From NCBI GenBank assembly GCA_028622995.1, contig JAJQJQ010000006.1, positions 682,001 to 746,000 of the forward strand: a stretch of 64,000 nucleotides of DNA. The letters run 5' to 3'. Under the pieces are notes generated by a model. That model ran no database searches and was not told the origin of the DNA. It saw nothing but the letters and a program-made list of their open reading frames with translations. A program made the position numbers and the translations under genes. The stretch is from Panagrolaimus kolymaensis (Eukaryota > Nematoda > Chromadorea > Rhabditida > Panagrolaimidae). Of the stretch, positions 1-10,992 are shown in pieces; the stretch's first letter is position 1; every line of letters starts with the position of its first letter.

Positions 1-22
1 CCAGCCATAGATCCTCAAATAA

Positions 23-152
23 CCTAAAAATTGAACTAAAGATATAACCAAACAATACAAAAAACTGGCCTGGAAATGAATCAGCTAACAAACAGATAAA
101 CCTAAAAATTGAACTAAAGAAAGAACCAAAACAATACAAAAAAACTGTCCTG
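23..152. repeat. two-unit direct repeat, period about 78 bp
   Basis: Units start at 23 and 101, each with CCTAAAAATTGAACTAAAG. Each ends in a run of A followed by ACTG and a CCTG-containing tail. The two copies differ by a few substitutions and single-base indels. Each unit carries one AAACTG motif of the kind that is arrayed from 32.9 to 55.6 kb. The repeat may continue off the left edge. Confidence 0.7.
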
Positions 153-330
153 TAATCAACTATGAAGAAGCAGCAGCAGCAACCATATTCATAAAATCAT
201 CACCAAATACATTCAAAATTAAAGATAAACACCCATATCTTCAACAACAAGCATCAAACATTCGAAGAAAAAAGTGAAAATGAAAAAATTCAATGAATGA
301 ACAAAAGAAAAAAGTTTTGAAACGAAAAAG

Positions 331-418
331 TGTTTTCAAACACGCGCCTTTCCAAGCCAAAGTTCAGCTCCCAGTAAACGAAATTTCAGAAAGGCTGCAA
401 ATAGCTATGGCCCTTTAA
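331..418. mobile_element. fragment of the TTAAAGG foldback MITE family
   Basis: The segment from TCAAACACGCGCC to the terminal CCCTTTAA matches, with substitutions and small gaps, the right half of the complete foldback element at 36581-36779, including the ATAGCTATG motif just inside the terminus. The left half is missing, so this is a truncated, older copy. Confidence 0.6.
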
Positions 419-1883
419 AGCAGAAAAAATTTGTTTAATTGTTTAAGACTCTTATTTTTCAGTTTTTATTTAATCCAAATCCTTTTCGATCAAACTAAAA
501 GTACAGTTTCCATAATTTAAAATTAATTATCCATGCCAAAAAACAAAAACATAAAAATTAATAAACAACAATGAAAGCATGGAAATAATTCAATGTTTTA
601 ATTCTAAGAAACCAACACACTTTTTTACAATTTATTTGTATGTATAATATTGCTTTAACTAAATATCCATTAGCATGGAATCATATGATCACAACTGTGA
701 CAGTTATATTATAAATAAACTTTAAAATATTCATCTATCATTCGTATACAGTTTTTATCAATCAAAAATGTTAAGGGTAACAAGATTCCCGTTACGAAAA
801 ATGTCCGGCGGTTTAAAATTTAAGAAATGAAAAAAATAAAAGATAGATTATCTCTTTTTATTTAAAAGTTAAAATAAGAGCAAGTCTCGACAATTTTTTT
901 ATTTTATTAATATATACAAACTCATGTTATTAAGGCAATAATTAGCATCGCACAATCCCTTGATGTTGTTGGACAGCGGCAACACAGTTATAAATAAACC
1001 CCTAAAGAATATTCAATCTATGAAAATGAATATTGTTCAGTGTTAAACGAATTAATGTTCCTCGTTCCCAGTTATTTTCTTCTTGCTTAGTTTATTCAAG
1101 TTGACACCAGTTAGAATATGTTCTAAAAATTTCCAAGTTAGTGAGGCTAATCAATTTTATTTTCATTTTCATTTTTCTCTTTGTTGTCCATCCACCCTCA
1201 CCTTCACTTCTTCTAATGATGATGATGACGTAAAAACACCTTTTTTTCTCGACAGGTTGCTATTGATTTTAACAATTAAAATCAAAAATTAAAAACAATT
1301 AAAAAAAAGGAAAAAATTGTTGATCAACTTCAAAAAACAATGTTCTCAGGTTTATTTATTGTTTTTGAAGAGTTTGTGATTGTCGTTTGTCTGTCACCTC
1401 TTTCTTTTGCTTTGTTGACTAAAATTTAAAATATGTCTGTGTGTTTGAGGAATCACTTTTAATAAATTTAATTCAATATTTTCTTATTTACCAATAATGA
1501 TAAAATTAATAAAGTTATCAATAAAATTCATATTTTGAGTATTTTTAAAAATAAAGGTAGGTTTCCAAGACTTTGAAGAAAAAAAATTCCAAAAACCAAT
1601 GTTCCCATGTAAAATTGGCGAAGTGTTTTTGATGTCCATATTGTTGTGTCTCTTTGCATCATCATCAAAAAAACAACATTGACCAAGAACAACTAAAAAA
1701 AATTCTTATCCCTGTTTTTCCATGAAATATTTTTTTGTTTTGTTGTTTATTATTATTATTGACGCAATAAATATTTTCCTTCCTCCTTTTTTTAACATTT
1801 TTTAAACCTCTACCTTTTTTACGTGTACAAAGCCTTTAATTTATTCTAGTGTGTTTCTTGTAATTCATTACGTAACTTTATTT

Positions 1884-1895
1884 GTGTTTTTTTAG
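1884..1895 (+). promoter_or_regulatory. candidate trans-splice or 5'-UTR acceptor for ABCB10-like gene
   Basis: A T-rich tract ending in TTTTTTTAG lies about 100 bp upstream of the ATG at 1995, with no obvious donor close by. In nematodes such an outron acceptor receives a spliced leader. A cis-spliced 5'-UTR intron is the alternative. Confidence 0.4.
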
Positions 1896-1994
1896 GAATA
1901 TTGTTACTACCATCTTGTCTTCCTCAAACTTCTAAATTGATCTTTCATCCATCCAAAGAACAACAACATCAATCAATAATAGAATTAATTCACA

Positions 1995-4797
1995 ATGTTA
2001 CCTGTAAATCGATTACTTCTAAGTGCTCCATTACAATGTATTCGCTGCGGATTTCTTAATCTTCCAACATCAAGTACAGCAAAGTAAGAAGATTGTTCAT
2101 ATATATTCATGCTTGCTTTTTGGAGTCATTGCTTTTTCTAAGCTATTCATTCACCTTTAAACCTTATTTTGTTACTCACTATCTCTTTTGCTGAAACCTC
2201 TTTGTTTACTTTTACTTATTCTCCTTTTTTTAGGACATTCTGCTCGTTTCCTCGTCAATCAATTTTCATTTCAACAAATTCAATAAGAATACAATCACCA
2301 AGGCTGTTATTTCAAAAAGAACTAAAACGAACATTTGTTTCATCAGATAAACGAAAAGCTTTAAAATTACGTGAAGCATCATGGCCGCAATTTGTGAAGA
2401 TTCTAAAGCTTGCTAGTCCTTATAAGAGACGTATTGGAGGTATGCTTGTTTAGTTTTTCTTATGCATGATTTTTTTAATATTCCTCTTTTTTTAGCTGGA
2501 TTTCTGTTTCTTGGTCTTGGTTCATCAATTTTTCTTGCAACTCCACATATTCTTGGTAAACTCGTCGATGAATTTGATGCTAATAAGAAACATGTTAAAC
2601 GAGAAGAAGATACTGCAATGAAGATTGCAAAATATTTGAAACAACATCCTTTTGCTTTGGTATTGCTGTTAGTTGGTGGTGCTGGAGCTATTGTTGGACG
2701 ATCATATTGCATGCATACAGCAGGTTTATCATTTCTTTAAAACTATTTATATTTTTATAACTTTTTGATTTTAGGACAACTTATCATCAATGATCTACGA
2801 ACAAAAGTCTTTGGTCGAGTGTTAACACATGATATGGCATTCTTTGATAAAAATCGTGTTGGAGAAATTGTTAGTCGTCTCAGTTCTGATGCATTGGTTG
2901 TAGGGCATGCTGTTTCAACGAATTTAAGTGATGGATTACGATCTGTGTTTACTATTACTGGTTCAGCTGGATTAATGGTTAGTGCTATTATTATTCTGAA
3001 TATAACTTTTTTTAAACACTTCCTTGTTTTAGCTTTACACTTCAACAACGCTTTGCAAACCAGTAACAATTGTAATTCCAATCATCATGGGAACATTTTA
3101 TTTCTTTGGTAAATTACAACGCAAATATACAATGCAAATGCAAGAAGCTGTTGCAAATGCAAATGGCGTAGCAACTGAACGATTATCAAATATTAAAACT
3201 GTTAGAATTCTGGTTGCTGAAGAACGTGAATTGCAAACTTATAAAGATAAGATTCAAGAAATTTGGGAAATCTCGAAAAAGGAAGGACTTTTCAAGGGTA
3301 TTATGTTTGGTTCGGTAAACACATTTTGATTATTGCCGTTTATTCATTTGGTTGCTTTTATAGTTTCAACTTACGGGTTATCTTGCAATTACATCCGTCC
3401 TGTTTTATGGTACACATTTGATTAGTAAAGGTTTACTTACATATGGAGAATTATCATCATTTTGTCTTTATGCTGGTTTATGCGTTGGTGGTCTATCAAG
3501 TTTATCATCATTTTATAATGAGCTGATGAAAGGTTTGGGTGCAAGTCAAAGATTATTCCAACTTGCTGAAGAAAAACCAACCATTCCCTTAACTGGTGGA
3601 ATCAAAATTGATGAAATTCATAAAGGAATTCGATTTGAAGGTGTTGCATTCTCATATCCTGAACGTGATACAATTTTCAATGATGTTTCATTCAAAGTTC
3701 CTGCAGGAAAGATTACAGCTATCGTTGGACCATCTGGTAGTGGAAAATCTACGATCGCTCATTTATTGTTAAGGTATGTATGTTACGTTATTTACTACAT
3801 CTCTATGGTATTCGACTTCTTTGCTGCCTATGCTTATATAATCATCCGCCATAACTATTCTCATTTTTAGACTTTACAATCCATCACAAGGCCGAATCCT
3901 CGTCGATGACCATGATCTTCGCGAGCTTGATCCATCACATTGGAGAAGAATGATTGGAACCGTACCGCAAGAACCTGTATTATTTTCAACAACAATATGG
4001 AATAATATTTGTTATGGAGCTCAAAAACCTGCATTAATTACCAATGCTCAAGTTCAACAAGCTGCAGCTCAATCAAATTCGCTTGAATTTATTAAAACTT
4101 TTCATGAAGGCTTTCAAACTGTGATTGGTGAAGCAGGACATTCTATGTTATCTGGTGGACAAAAGCAACGTATTGCTATTGCTCGAGCATTAGTTACTGA
4201 TCCAAAAGTATTAATTATGGATGAAGCTACAAGTGCATTGGATGCAACAAGTGAATATCTTGTTCGTAAAGCACTCAATAATTTACTTGAACATAATAAG
4301 AAAACTGTTATTATTATTGCTCATCGGTAAGTTACCATTTTATATGCTTGTTAATGTTTTGTGAGGGTGTTTAGCTTTCTCTATCAGCATCATTAATTGT
4401 GAAACTATGATGTAGCTTTTTGGCTATTTTCATGTTTTCTTTTTGTTATATAATCTTGTTTTTTTCTTCCACTAAGATTAGAGGGTTTCCTTCCACTTTC
4501 AATTGGGTGGCTTCCTGCTGTTTCACTTTAAACTTTTCGAAAACAAGAACCTTGAGTTTTGAAATATGTTGTTGCACATAATGTTCATGACTACTTTAGC
4601 CACCTTTTTCACATCAACTTATTGCTTTTACTTTTTTCAGGTTATCAACTATCAAACATGCTGATCAAATCGTTGTACTTGAACGTGGTTGTGTTGCAGA
4701 ATTAGGAAACTTTGATGAATTAATGTCAATCCCGGATGGAGTTTTTCGTAAATTGGTTGAAAAGCAAGCTATTGGATGGCGTGATGATAATTTCTAA
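1995..4797 (+). CDS. ABCB10: ABCB10-like mitochondrial half ABC transporter
   Basis: Eight exons: 1995-2083, 2234-2439, 2496-2723, 2775-2977, 3033-3314, 3364-3773, 3871-4326 and 4641-4797. All phases agree and give 676 aa, close to the roughly 700 aa of animal ABCB10. The N-terminus is rich in R, K, S and T, as in a mitochondrial presequence. A transmembrane domain follows, then one nucleotide-binding domain with Walker A GPSGSGKST near residue 458, the LSGGQ signature near 566, Walker B VLIMDE near 586, and the H-loop in IIIAHR. The linker segment GELSSFCLYAG...YNELMKGLGA is characteristic of the ABCB10/MDL1 group rather than ABCB7 or ABCB8. The family works as homodimers in the inner mitochondrial membrane; animal ABCB10 is linked to haem and iron homeostasis and the yeast relative to peptide export. 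Which substrate applies here cannot be read from the sequence. The last intron (314 bp) is the longest; most others are 49-56 bp. Confidence 0.95.
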
Positions 4798-4883
4798 TAA
4801 TGGACTCTTCAACTCAAATACAAAAATAATTAGGAATGATTCTACATACATATATTTTTAATTGTTGTTTTTCTTTTTGTTAT

Positions 4884-4889
4884 AATAAA
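4884..4889 (+). terminator. poly(A) signal AATAAA of ABCB10-like gene
   Basis: A canonical AATAAA lies 87 bp after the stop codon at 4795-4797, inside an AT-rich 3' region. Confidence 0.6.
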
Positions 4890-5233
4890 AAATTATGTTT
4901 TTTCTTGTTAGTTTATTTTGTTTAACTTTTTTTCTTCTCTCTTAAAAATTTCCGGTTTGAAACAGCAACAGCAACAAAAGAGTTTATTTTAGTCTTTATA
5001 AGAGAGGATTTTAACTCTCAAAATTATTGAAATTTTTGTCTTCTTTAATACCCTTTGTTTCTTTAGTTAATAGTTTCTTTTTGAAAATAAATAAATAAAA
5101 TATTAGCAATCAATGGTTTTTGTGGATTTGTGTTAAAAACAAGATCATATTTTTTGTTGTTGCGAAAGAAGCTTCTTGGAGCATGAATGCCATGGCATTT
5201 GTTGCAAGGCGCATATGTGGAGAGGTGCAGTGC
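4890..5233. other. short intergenic spacer, nothing recognised
   Basis: AT-rich spacer between the ABCB10-like 3' end and the foldback element at 5234. No frame in it resembles a known protein. Confidence 0.5.
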
Positions 5234-5440
5234 TTAAAGGACCCTGTTCATTTGATCTTTTTTTCAAACTCGCGTTTGATTATTCCCTCATGCCGCAATA
5301 TTGCAAAGCCCGTAAAGTACCGTAATGTACAGTAATTTTACGGTCAAATTACTGTACTTTACGGACTCTGCAATATTGCGGCATGAGGGAATAATCAAAC
5401 GCGAGTTTGAAAAAAAGATCAAATGAACAGGGTCCTTTAA
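5234..5440. mobile_element. 207-bp foldback MITE
   Basis: The sequence reads TTAAAGGACCCTGTTCATTT inward from the left end, and its reverse complement occupies the right end, finishing GGTCCTTTAA. The two arms match nearly perfectly for about 80 bp and meet in a centre with several short GTAATT/AATTAC inversions. The arms are richer in GC than the surroundings. No coding capacity is present. The TTAA at both tips could be part of the terminus or of a TTAA target duplication. The family is related at its tips to the element at 36581-36779. Confidence 0.85.
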
Positions 5441-5688
5441 ATGCCTTTTTTGTGTGTGTTAGTTTTCTAATTTTTTGCTTTGCTTGCAGACAGACCAACC
5501 TACAACAATTTTTTTTGGTAAGTAAATCTTTAATGGTAATTAACCTCGTTCAAATACAGAGTCATTAAAGAATCTCCTCTTCTTCATCCAATGACGTGAT
5601 TCATCAGCAAAAAAATCCAAGTACCAAATATACAAAACCTTTTTTTTCTTATTTTTAGAAAGATCGAAAGTACAAAAAAAAATATAAG

Positions 5689-5901
5689 TGTTGTGCCCAC
5701 ATATTCGAATGTGTCTGGCTCCTGATACGAATGTATGTGAATGTCAGTGACTCGCTCAATCGTCTCTCGCTTTTGGATCTTTGTAGTTTTGTCTTGCATT
5801 CATTCACAGTTGTCTTGTAAGCTTTGTTGTTTTGTGCTTTTATTAGTTTGTCAATAAACTACTATTTAATATTGTTGTGTCTCCTGAACCTGTGCACAAC
5901 A
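5689..5901 (+). repeat. 5' LTR
   Basis: 213 bp, starting TGTTGTGCCC and ending GTGCACAACA. It contains an AATAAA-type signal (CAATAAACT) about 45 bp before its end, suitable for RNA 3'-end formation. By eye it is identical to the right LTR. Confidence 0.92.
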
Positions 5902-6212
5902 AATTGGTGGAGATATATTGAATTGTCCCCAAAGCTGCTCAACTTTTCCAGGTTTTTGATTCAAAACCTACTGCTTCCTCTGCCGCTGCTGCTGCTATCA
6001 TTCAATTTATTCCTGCATAACAAATTGGTGGAGAGATCGAATTGTCCTCGTCCTCAAAGCCTCAAACTGCTTCTGCTTCAACTACTGCTGCTTGCTCCTG
6101 CTGTGAATCAACCGTCGCTGCTTGTACTGCTCGTGCAACTCTTAATCGTCTTCAGCTTGCTGGTTATTGTTTTGTTCTTCAATTTCTTGATCAACTGCTA
6201 TAACACTCGACG

Positions 6213-7598
6213 ATGTCGCTTCCTGCAACTCCGAAACTGCCTCAACTTCTGCTTCTTGCTCTTGATTTTGTTCAATCCTCGCTGGCTGCTCTTGTTATGG
6301 CTCACATTCGTCAAATGCTCATGCTCTCAAAGTCGCAAAGAGTTTATGCTTTCAGCTCAAAAAGCACTCTTCGTATTGCTGCTCTATCTTGTGGAAAAGC
6401 TAATGGAAGTATCCTGCTTGCTGTTTTTATGCCTTTTTGTTCAAAAAGCACTCCTGAAGTTATTCAAAAGGAGGGAAGGGTGATGTCCACCATGTCGTTC
6501 TGTTCGTCAATCGGCACTTCCTTAGTTCAACATATGCACTATGCTCCTATTCGTCGTCTGCAACTTCTTCAAGTCAAGGTTATTGGTCAAGCTTCCTCAT
6601 CAATCGCCGATGGAAATTCAAGCTCGTCAACTCAAGAAGAAGGAAGAATGATGGTCGTCGCCTTGATGAAATGCTGTCTATCATCAACCGTCAGCTTTCC
6701 ATGGTCATGCTCACAACTTGTTCTATGTTCTTCTTCAGCAAACGTCTTCTACGTTTTTGGTAAACTCTCATCATCACTCGCCGATGAAAAACCATGTTGC
6801 TCGTCACCTGCTTGCTATGGAAACACTGCTGCCTGTTTGATGATGTCGTACAATCATCCGTTGTTGGTTATCGTCGCAAACCATCCGCCGCCCGCTTGCT
6901 CTAATCATCCGTTGTTGGTTATCGTCGCAAACCATCCGCCGTCTGCTTGTTCTTTTCTTTTTGGGGAAAATGGATGCTGTATGTTCCTCTTTGTTCCTGC
7001 TGCATTGTTCAAAGGTACCGCTGCTACTGTATTCACTCGTCATATTGCTTTTGATGTGATTAGTTCTCCTGCTCGTGCTGCTGTCAAAGAAAGAAAGCTG
7101 ATTGTAATATTGCTGCTGCTCGCTATGCTCTGTTTGCCTGCTGGATACTATGGTCAAGCAAATGCTCATGTCAACGTCTTTAGCTGCGTAAAGAAAAACA
7201 ATGCTCGTGCTCAACCTTCGAAAAAGGCCAAGAAGAATGTCAAATGGTCAAACGTCGTTCATATCGATGATGAAGCAACCGCCAATGATTCCTCGTCATC
7301 AAGCCAAGCTGCATGTACCATGCCCGAAGACATGTCAATCGATGATTACCAAACGACGACTAATGAAGCTATGGAAATCTTCGAAGATGCTGTAGAATGG
7401 ATGGATCCAATGATCGTGAAACTCTCTGCTGCCGAACAACGCAAATTTCTCGAACTGGTCCAGAAACTCTTGGTCAAGTCAACCGCCGTCAAAGCCAACT
7501 TGTTAATCCTGGAAGTCTTATATAAGTGGGAAGGGATGTTGTGCCCACATATTCGAATGTGTCTGGCTCCTGATACGAATGTATGTGAATGTCAGTGA
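6213..7598 (+). CDS. 461-aa ORF inside the LTR element, unknown function
   Basis: An open frame of 461 codons occupies most of the interior and reads through the purine tract into the right LTR, where its stop lies. I do not recognise a domain. The N-terminal two thirds is rich in Ala, Ser, Leu and Cys. Near residues 330-345 there is a lysine-rich basic patch (KKAKKNVKW), followed by an acidic, helical C-terminal part (residues about 365-450). It may be a remnant of a Gag-like protein or a frame kept open by chance in relatively GC-rich DNA. No CCHC zinc knuckle and no protease motif are visible. The start codon choice is provisional. Confidence 0.45.
   Translation: MSLPATPKLPQLLLLALDFVQSSLAALVMAHIRQMLMLSKSQRVYAFSSKSTLRIAALSCGKANGSILLAVFMPFCSKSTPEVIQKEGRVMSTMSFCSSIGTSLVQHMHYAPIRRLQLLQVKVIGQASSSIADGNSSSSTQEEGRMMVVALMKCCLSSTVSFPWSCSQLVLCSSSANVFYVFGKLSSSLADEKPCCSSPACYGNTAACLMMSYNHPLLVIVANHPPPACSNHPLLVIVANHPPSACSFLFGENGCCMFLFVPAALFKGTAATVFTRHIAFDVISSPARAAVKERKLIVILLLLAMLCLPAGYYGQANAHVNVFSCVKKNNARAQPSKKAKKNVKWSNVVHIDDEATANDSSSSSQAACTMPEDMSIDDYQTTTNEAMEIFEDAVEWMDPMIVKLSAAEQRKFLELVQKLLVKSTAVKANLLILEVLYKWEGMLCPHIRMCLAPDTNVCECQ
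6852..6953 (+). repeat. 51-bp tandem duplication in the LTR-element interior
   Basis: Units 6852-6902 and 6903-6953 are nearly identical and encode 17 residues each, NHPLLVIVANHPPPACS and the same with one Pro-to-Ser change. The period is a multiple of three, so the 461-aa frame stays open. Confidence 0.9.
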
Positions 7599-7749
7599 CT
7601 CGCTCAATCGTCTCTCGCTTTTGGATCTTTGTAGTTTTGTCTTGCATTCATTCACAGTTGTCTTGTAAGCTTTGTTGTTTTGTGCTTTTATTAGTTTGTC
7701 AATAAACTACTATTTAATATTGTTGTGTCTCCTGAACCTGTGCACAACA
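7537..7749 (+). repeat. 3' LTR
   Basis: 213-bp copy of the left LTR, preceded by the purine tract at 7525-7536 and followed by the ATAAG target duplication. Confidence 0.92.
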
Positions 7750-7754
7750 ATAAG

Positions 7755-9626
7755 AATCAAATAAAAGTTTGATTTTTTTTTCCTTCCAATTTTCTATGTG
7801 CGCATTTGATCAAGAAAGTTGATCTTTTTTTCTTTCTCTGACGCAGTTTATAATATTTCTAACATGATTAAAAGAAAAAGTTAAAGTTTAATTTGATTTT
7901 ATAAGAAAGTTCAAAAAACAAAGTTGCAAAAAATAAAGTAAAGATCAACAAAAACTTGAGTGATTTGAATTTATAATAATGAAACAAACGTGTGCTGAAC
8001 CCGAATCATCGAGAGGCTGAAATTCCATTTTTTTTTTATTTTTTATGTGATTTGCATTGTCTAACAGCTTCGTATAAAATTCCAAAATTCCAAAACGACT
8101 ATATTAATTTCTTGAGTCGTGTGTTAGAAAGGTTTTTTTTTTGACAGACAATAATTTTGATGAAAATAAAAGTTCATCAATCTGTGTGACTTTTGGTTGT
8201 GGCAACAATATACTACCACGTATTAATATTTGGAATAATAATAATGATCAATGAATGCATTAATCTTTCGTACTTTTTCTAAATATATATATATTTTTTA
8301 AATAAAAAGCAATAAATTAAAACCAATTTATTACAGCAAAAAAGGAAATTAAAAAAAAAGTGTTGCTTCCTTATTAGGACAGTTTTACCTTTTTTACACC
8401 ACATCTTCTTCGAATACAGTTGTAAAAAAAATTTTGTCTCTTCAACTTTTTAAAAAGTTTTTTCATTTTGAAAAAATGAGAGTATAAAAATATTTCAAAC
8501 TCATACATATTTAATTTTTCTGCTATCCTTTTTTTGCAACAACGATGTTGTGTGATCAATTTTTAATTAAAGTTTTAAACCCGAAAAAAAATTATACAGT
8601 AATTTGACACTTTTTTGTTTCAAACATTCTATTAATAAAAGAAGATTTTGTAATCAAAAACACAATATTTATTATTTTGTTTTATATTTTATATTTTCTT
8701 TGATTTTGTTTATATTTTTTTAAAAACCTACAACTTTTCATGAAATCCAAAAAAACAATTGTAAACTTTTTTAAAGAAAGAAAAAACCGAGTCTCTAAAT
8801 TCGGCGACTGAATTTGGAAATTATTTATTTATTATTTTTTCTTTCTTTTTTTGAAATCCTTGATAAACAAATTAAAAATTATTACTACTCCTTCCTGCTT
8901 CCGATACTCACAAAAAGTTTTTTTTTATTTATTTTTATTTATCAAAGATGGATCAATTTTAAGTCTATTAAATTTGACTTTTTTTTTGATTTTTGACCAT
9001 AAATTGAGCTCTCTTTAATTTCTTTTTTTTATTGCGCAACACATTAAAAAAATTTGAGTGGCGAAGAAGAAGATTTTTTAATTCTCAAGTTTCAAAAAAA
9101 ATAAAGAGGCTACGATCATTCATGAAATTGAATAAGAGAAAAAAAATAATTTAAAACCCAAAAAAGCGAAAACGAAGAAACGAAAAGATAGCAAAGAAGA
9201 AGAAGATCGAATGAGAAGAGAAAAATCATAATTCTTTTTTTTTTCTTGACGACACACAGCAGCTGTCAAACTTATATTTTTTATTGCCATCGACGAAGAC
9301 GTCTTCTTTCTTAATAAAAAAAAAGTTAAGTTAAGTTAAGTTTTTTTTTCTTTCCGGCTGGTAATAAAAAATATTATTATATTGCGCAACCACCAAACAC
9401 AGAAGAAAAAAAAAGCAACTCCGCCTTTTAGATGAAAAAGAAGAAGATTAATTTTTAAAGTTAAGTTTCTTAAGGATCATAAAAAAGTTTTTAATACCCA
9501 TCATCAACAAAAAAAAAAATTTTTTTTGATATAAAAAGGTTTTAAAAAATTTTATATTTCCAAAAAAAAAAGTAAATCTTTAGTTATTATTTTTATATTT
9601 TATTTTTTATTGAAACCCAGAAAAAA
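7755..9626. other. intergenic, low-complexity A/T DNA
   Basis: No gene recognised. Homopolymer A and T tracts dominate. A short pentanucleotide run of TTAAG units lies near 9325-9342. A few CAGTT copies (the reverse form of the ACTG motif) occur near 7843, 8380 and 8417. The right end is the presumed promoter and leader of the CPG4-domain gene. Confidence 0.6.
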
Positions 9627-10631
9627 ATGGTAAAAAGTTTAAATTTAAATAATAATATTTTCGTGTTTTTGGGAGTCATATTTATTGCTGCCGTTAATTT
9701 GGTGTCAGGAAATCCAGCATATAGAAAAGAATTTGATAAAATTATTAATGGAAATGATTGCTTAAAAACGTGTATGGAAAATGTAACAAAATTTGATGAA
9801 GAAATTTCATTAATGAAAAATCCAGATTTATTACGATATTTTGGAAAAATTAATGAAATATGTAATTTAATTTCTTCAACTCGTCAATGCATTAATGAAT
9901 GCAAAATTGAATCCAATCCATTTGCATTGGAATCAATAAATGTTATTTGTGAAACAGAAAATCGTGAAAAAGTTGAAAAAATTTATCAATGTTTAACTGA
10001 AACTGAAAACAATGAAAATAATATTTATCAAATCTGTGCCAATTCTTGTGGAAATTATAATGAAATTAACGACCAAGTCCATCACCTCACTCATGCCATT
10101 CAAGAAAGTGAATTAAAAAATGATGAAAAAGTTAATCCAATCACGGAAAAAACTAATCAAGCTTGCAGCATTTTCAAGTGCGTAACTCGATGCAATGTTG
10201 AAGAAATGAAAAATCGATGTGGAAAAGATGCGGCTCAGGATCTTCAAAATTTATTACAAAAAGTTTTTGATACTCAACGAAAAGATATTGAAAAATTAAA
10301 TATTGTTGAAGCTATGGCTAAAAACTTCCCTCCTCAATGTAATTACATGTATGATTCAAGCATCATTTTTGGGGCGGCAAAACCAAATGAATCATTAGAC
10401 ATTTCCAATCCAGCAGAAATCCTCCCAAAAATTCAACTTGAACTTATTTTAAAGCAGCTTAAACTTGCGGAACGTCAAGATGAATTGATTACAAAAGAAA
10501 ATGAAAAACTTAATATGGAAATGGAATTATTATCTCAAAAAGTTAATAATCATCATAAAAACCAACAACAACAACACGATCATCCACAAAGAAATTATGA
10601 TGAAGAAAATACCCAATTTCTTTTTAATTAA
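9627..10631 (+). CDS. secreted CPG4-domain protein A
   Basis: Single-exon frame of 334 aa from a real ATG preceded by A-rich leader sequence. Residues 1-28 form a signal peptide (hydrophobic FVFLGVIFIAAVNLVSG). The mature part has spaced cysteines in two blocks: CLKTC near residue 47, and a second block with FKCVTRCNVE and a later CNYMYD. This spacing fits the nematode chondroitin proteoglycan 4 (CPG4) domain. In C. elegans, CPG proteins are secreted and carry chondroitin chains, but I see no clear Ser-Gly attachment cluster here. The C-terminus is a charged, probably helical segment (about residues 270-315) ending in a Q/H/N-rich tail. It is clearly paralogous to the gene at 16013, sharing ECKIES-type NPF-ALES and VEAMAK motifs. 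An AATAAA signal follows at 10765. Confidence 0.82.
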   Translation: MVKSLNLNNNIFVFLGVIFIAAVNLVSGNPAYRKEFDKIINGNDCLKTCMENVTKFDEEISLMKNPDLLRYFGKINEICNLISSTRQCINECKIESNPFALESINVICETENREKVEKIYQCLTETENNENNIYQICANSCGNYNEINDQVHHLTHAIQESELKNDEKVNPITEKTNQACSIFKCVTRCNVEEMKNRCGKDAAQDLQNLLQKVFDTQRKDIEKLNIVEAMAKNFPPQCNYMYDSSIIFGAAKPNESLDISNPAEILPKIQLELILKQLKLAERQDELITKENEKLNMEMELLSQKVNNHHKNQQQQHDHPQRNYDEENTQFLFN

Positions 10632-10764
10632 TAACTTTTTATTTACTCAAAAGTTTGTTTTTGATATTTGCATTCCTTCCTTCCTTCTCTCTCTCCTCAG
10701 ATTTTTTATACGGTGTATTAATGTGTATTTTTGTGTTTTGTAAAATATATATATTTATTTTGTA

Positions 10765-10770
10765 AATAAA
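10765..10770 (+). terminator. poly(A) signal of CPG4-domain gene A
   Basis: AATAAA 134 bp after the stop. The interval from here to the convergent DBR1 stop at 10993 is AT-rich with no gene seen. Confidence 0.55.
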
Positions 10771-10992
10771 TGAAAGAATCAGTAAATCCTTTCGCTATAA
10801 TTGTTAAATTGAGTTATATTCTCTTAAAAACGAAAGCAACTTTTACATAACTTATTACAAAAGAAACAAAAACAATTTATTTATTCAAACAAACAATAAC
10901 AAAATGATATAATGCAAAAATGTAAAAAAAAAGAAAGAAGAAGAAACAATGAGATCAATAATATTCATTCTTCCATATCTACATGTCGTGAT

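Larger units (their letters stand above)
1..1994. other. AT-rich region upstream of ABCB10, no gene seen
   Basis: No reading frame here resembles a protein I recognise. The stretch holds a two-unit direct repeat at its left end, a fragment of a foldback MITE near 331-418, and otherwise low-complexity A/T sequence. Its right part is presumably promoter and 5' UTR of the ABCB10-like gene. Confidence 0.6.
5689..7749 (+). mobile_element. complete non-autonomous LTR retrotransposon (2061 bp)
   Basis: Two 213-bp LTRs (5689-5901 and 7537-7749) begin TGTTGTG and end CACAACA, a 7-bp terminal inverted repeat. The whole is flanked by the 5-bp target duplication ATAAG at 5684-5688 and 7750-7754. A candidate primer-binding site with TGGTGGAGAT follows the left LTR from 5905, and a purine tract (AGTGGGAAGGGA, 7525-7536) precedes the right LTR. 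I see no reverse transcriptase, integrase or protease frame in the 1635-bp interior, so it must be mobilised by an autonomous relative. A 5-bp duplication with TGTTG...CAACA ends fits a BEL/Pao-type or Gypsy-type integrase; I cannot decide which. The two LTRs look identical by eye, implying recent insertion. Confidence 0.92.

Noticed and set aside
5824..6483. 219-codon Leu-rich frame starting in the left LTR
   Set aside because: Composition is Leu/Phe runs from CTG/CTT repeats, it overlaps the longer 461-codon frame, and no domain is visible. Treated as a shadow.
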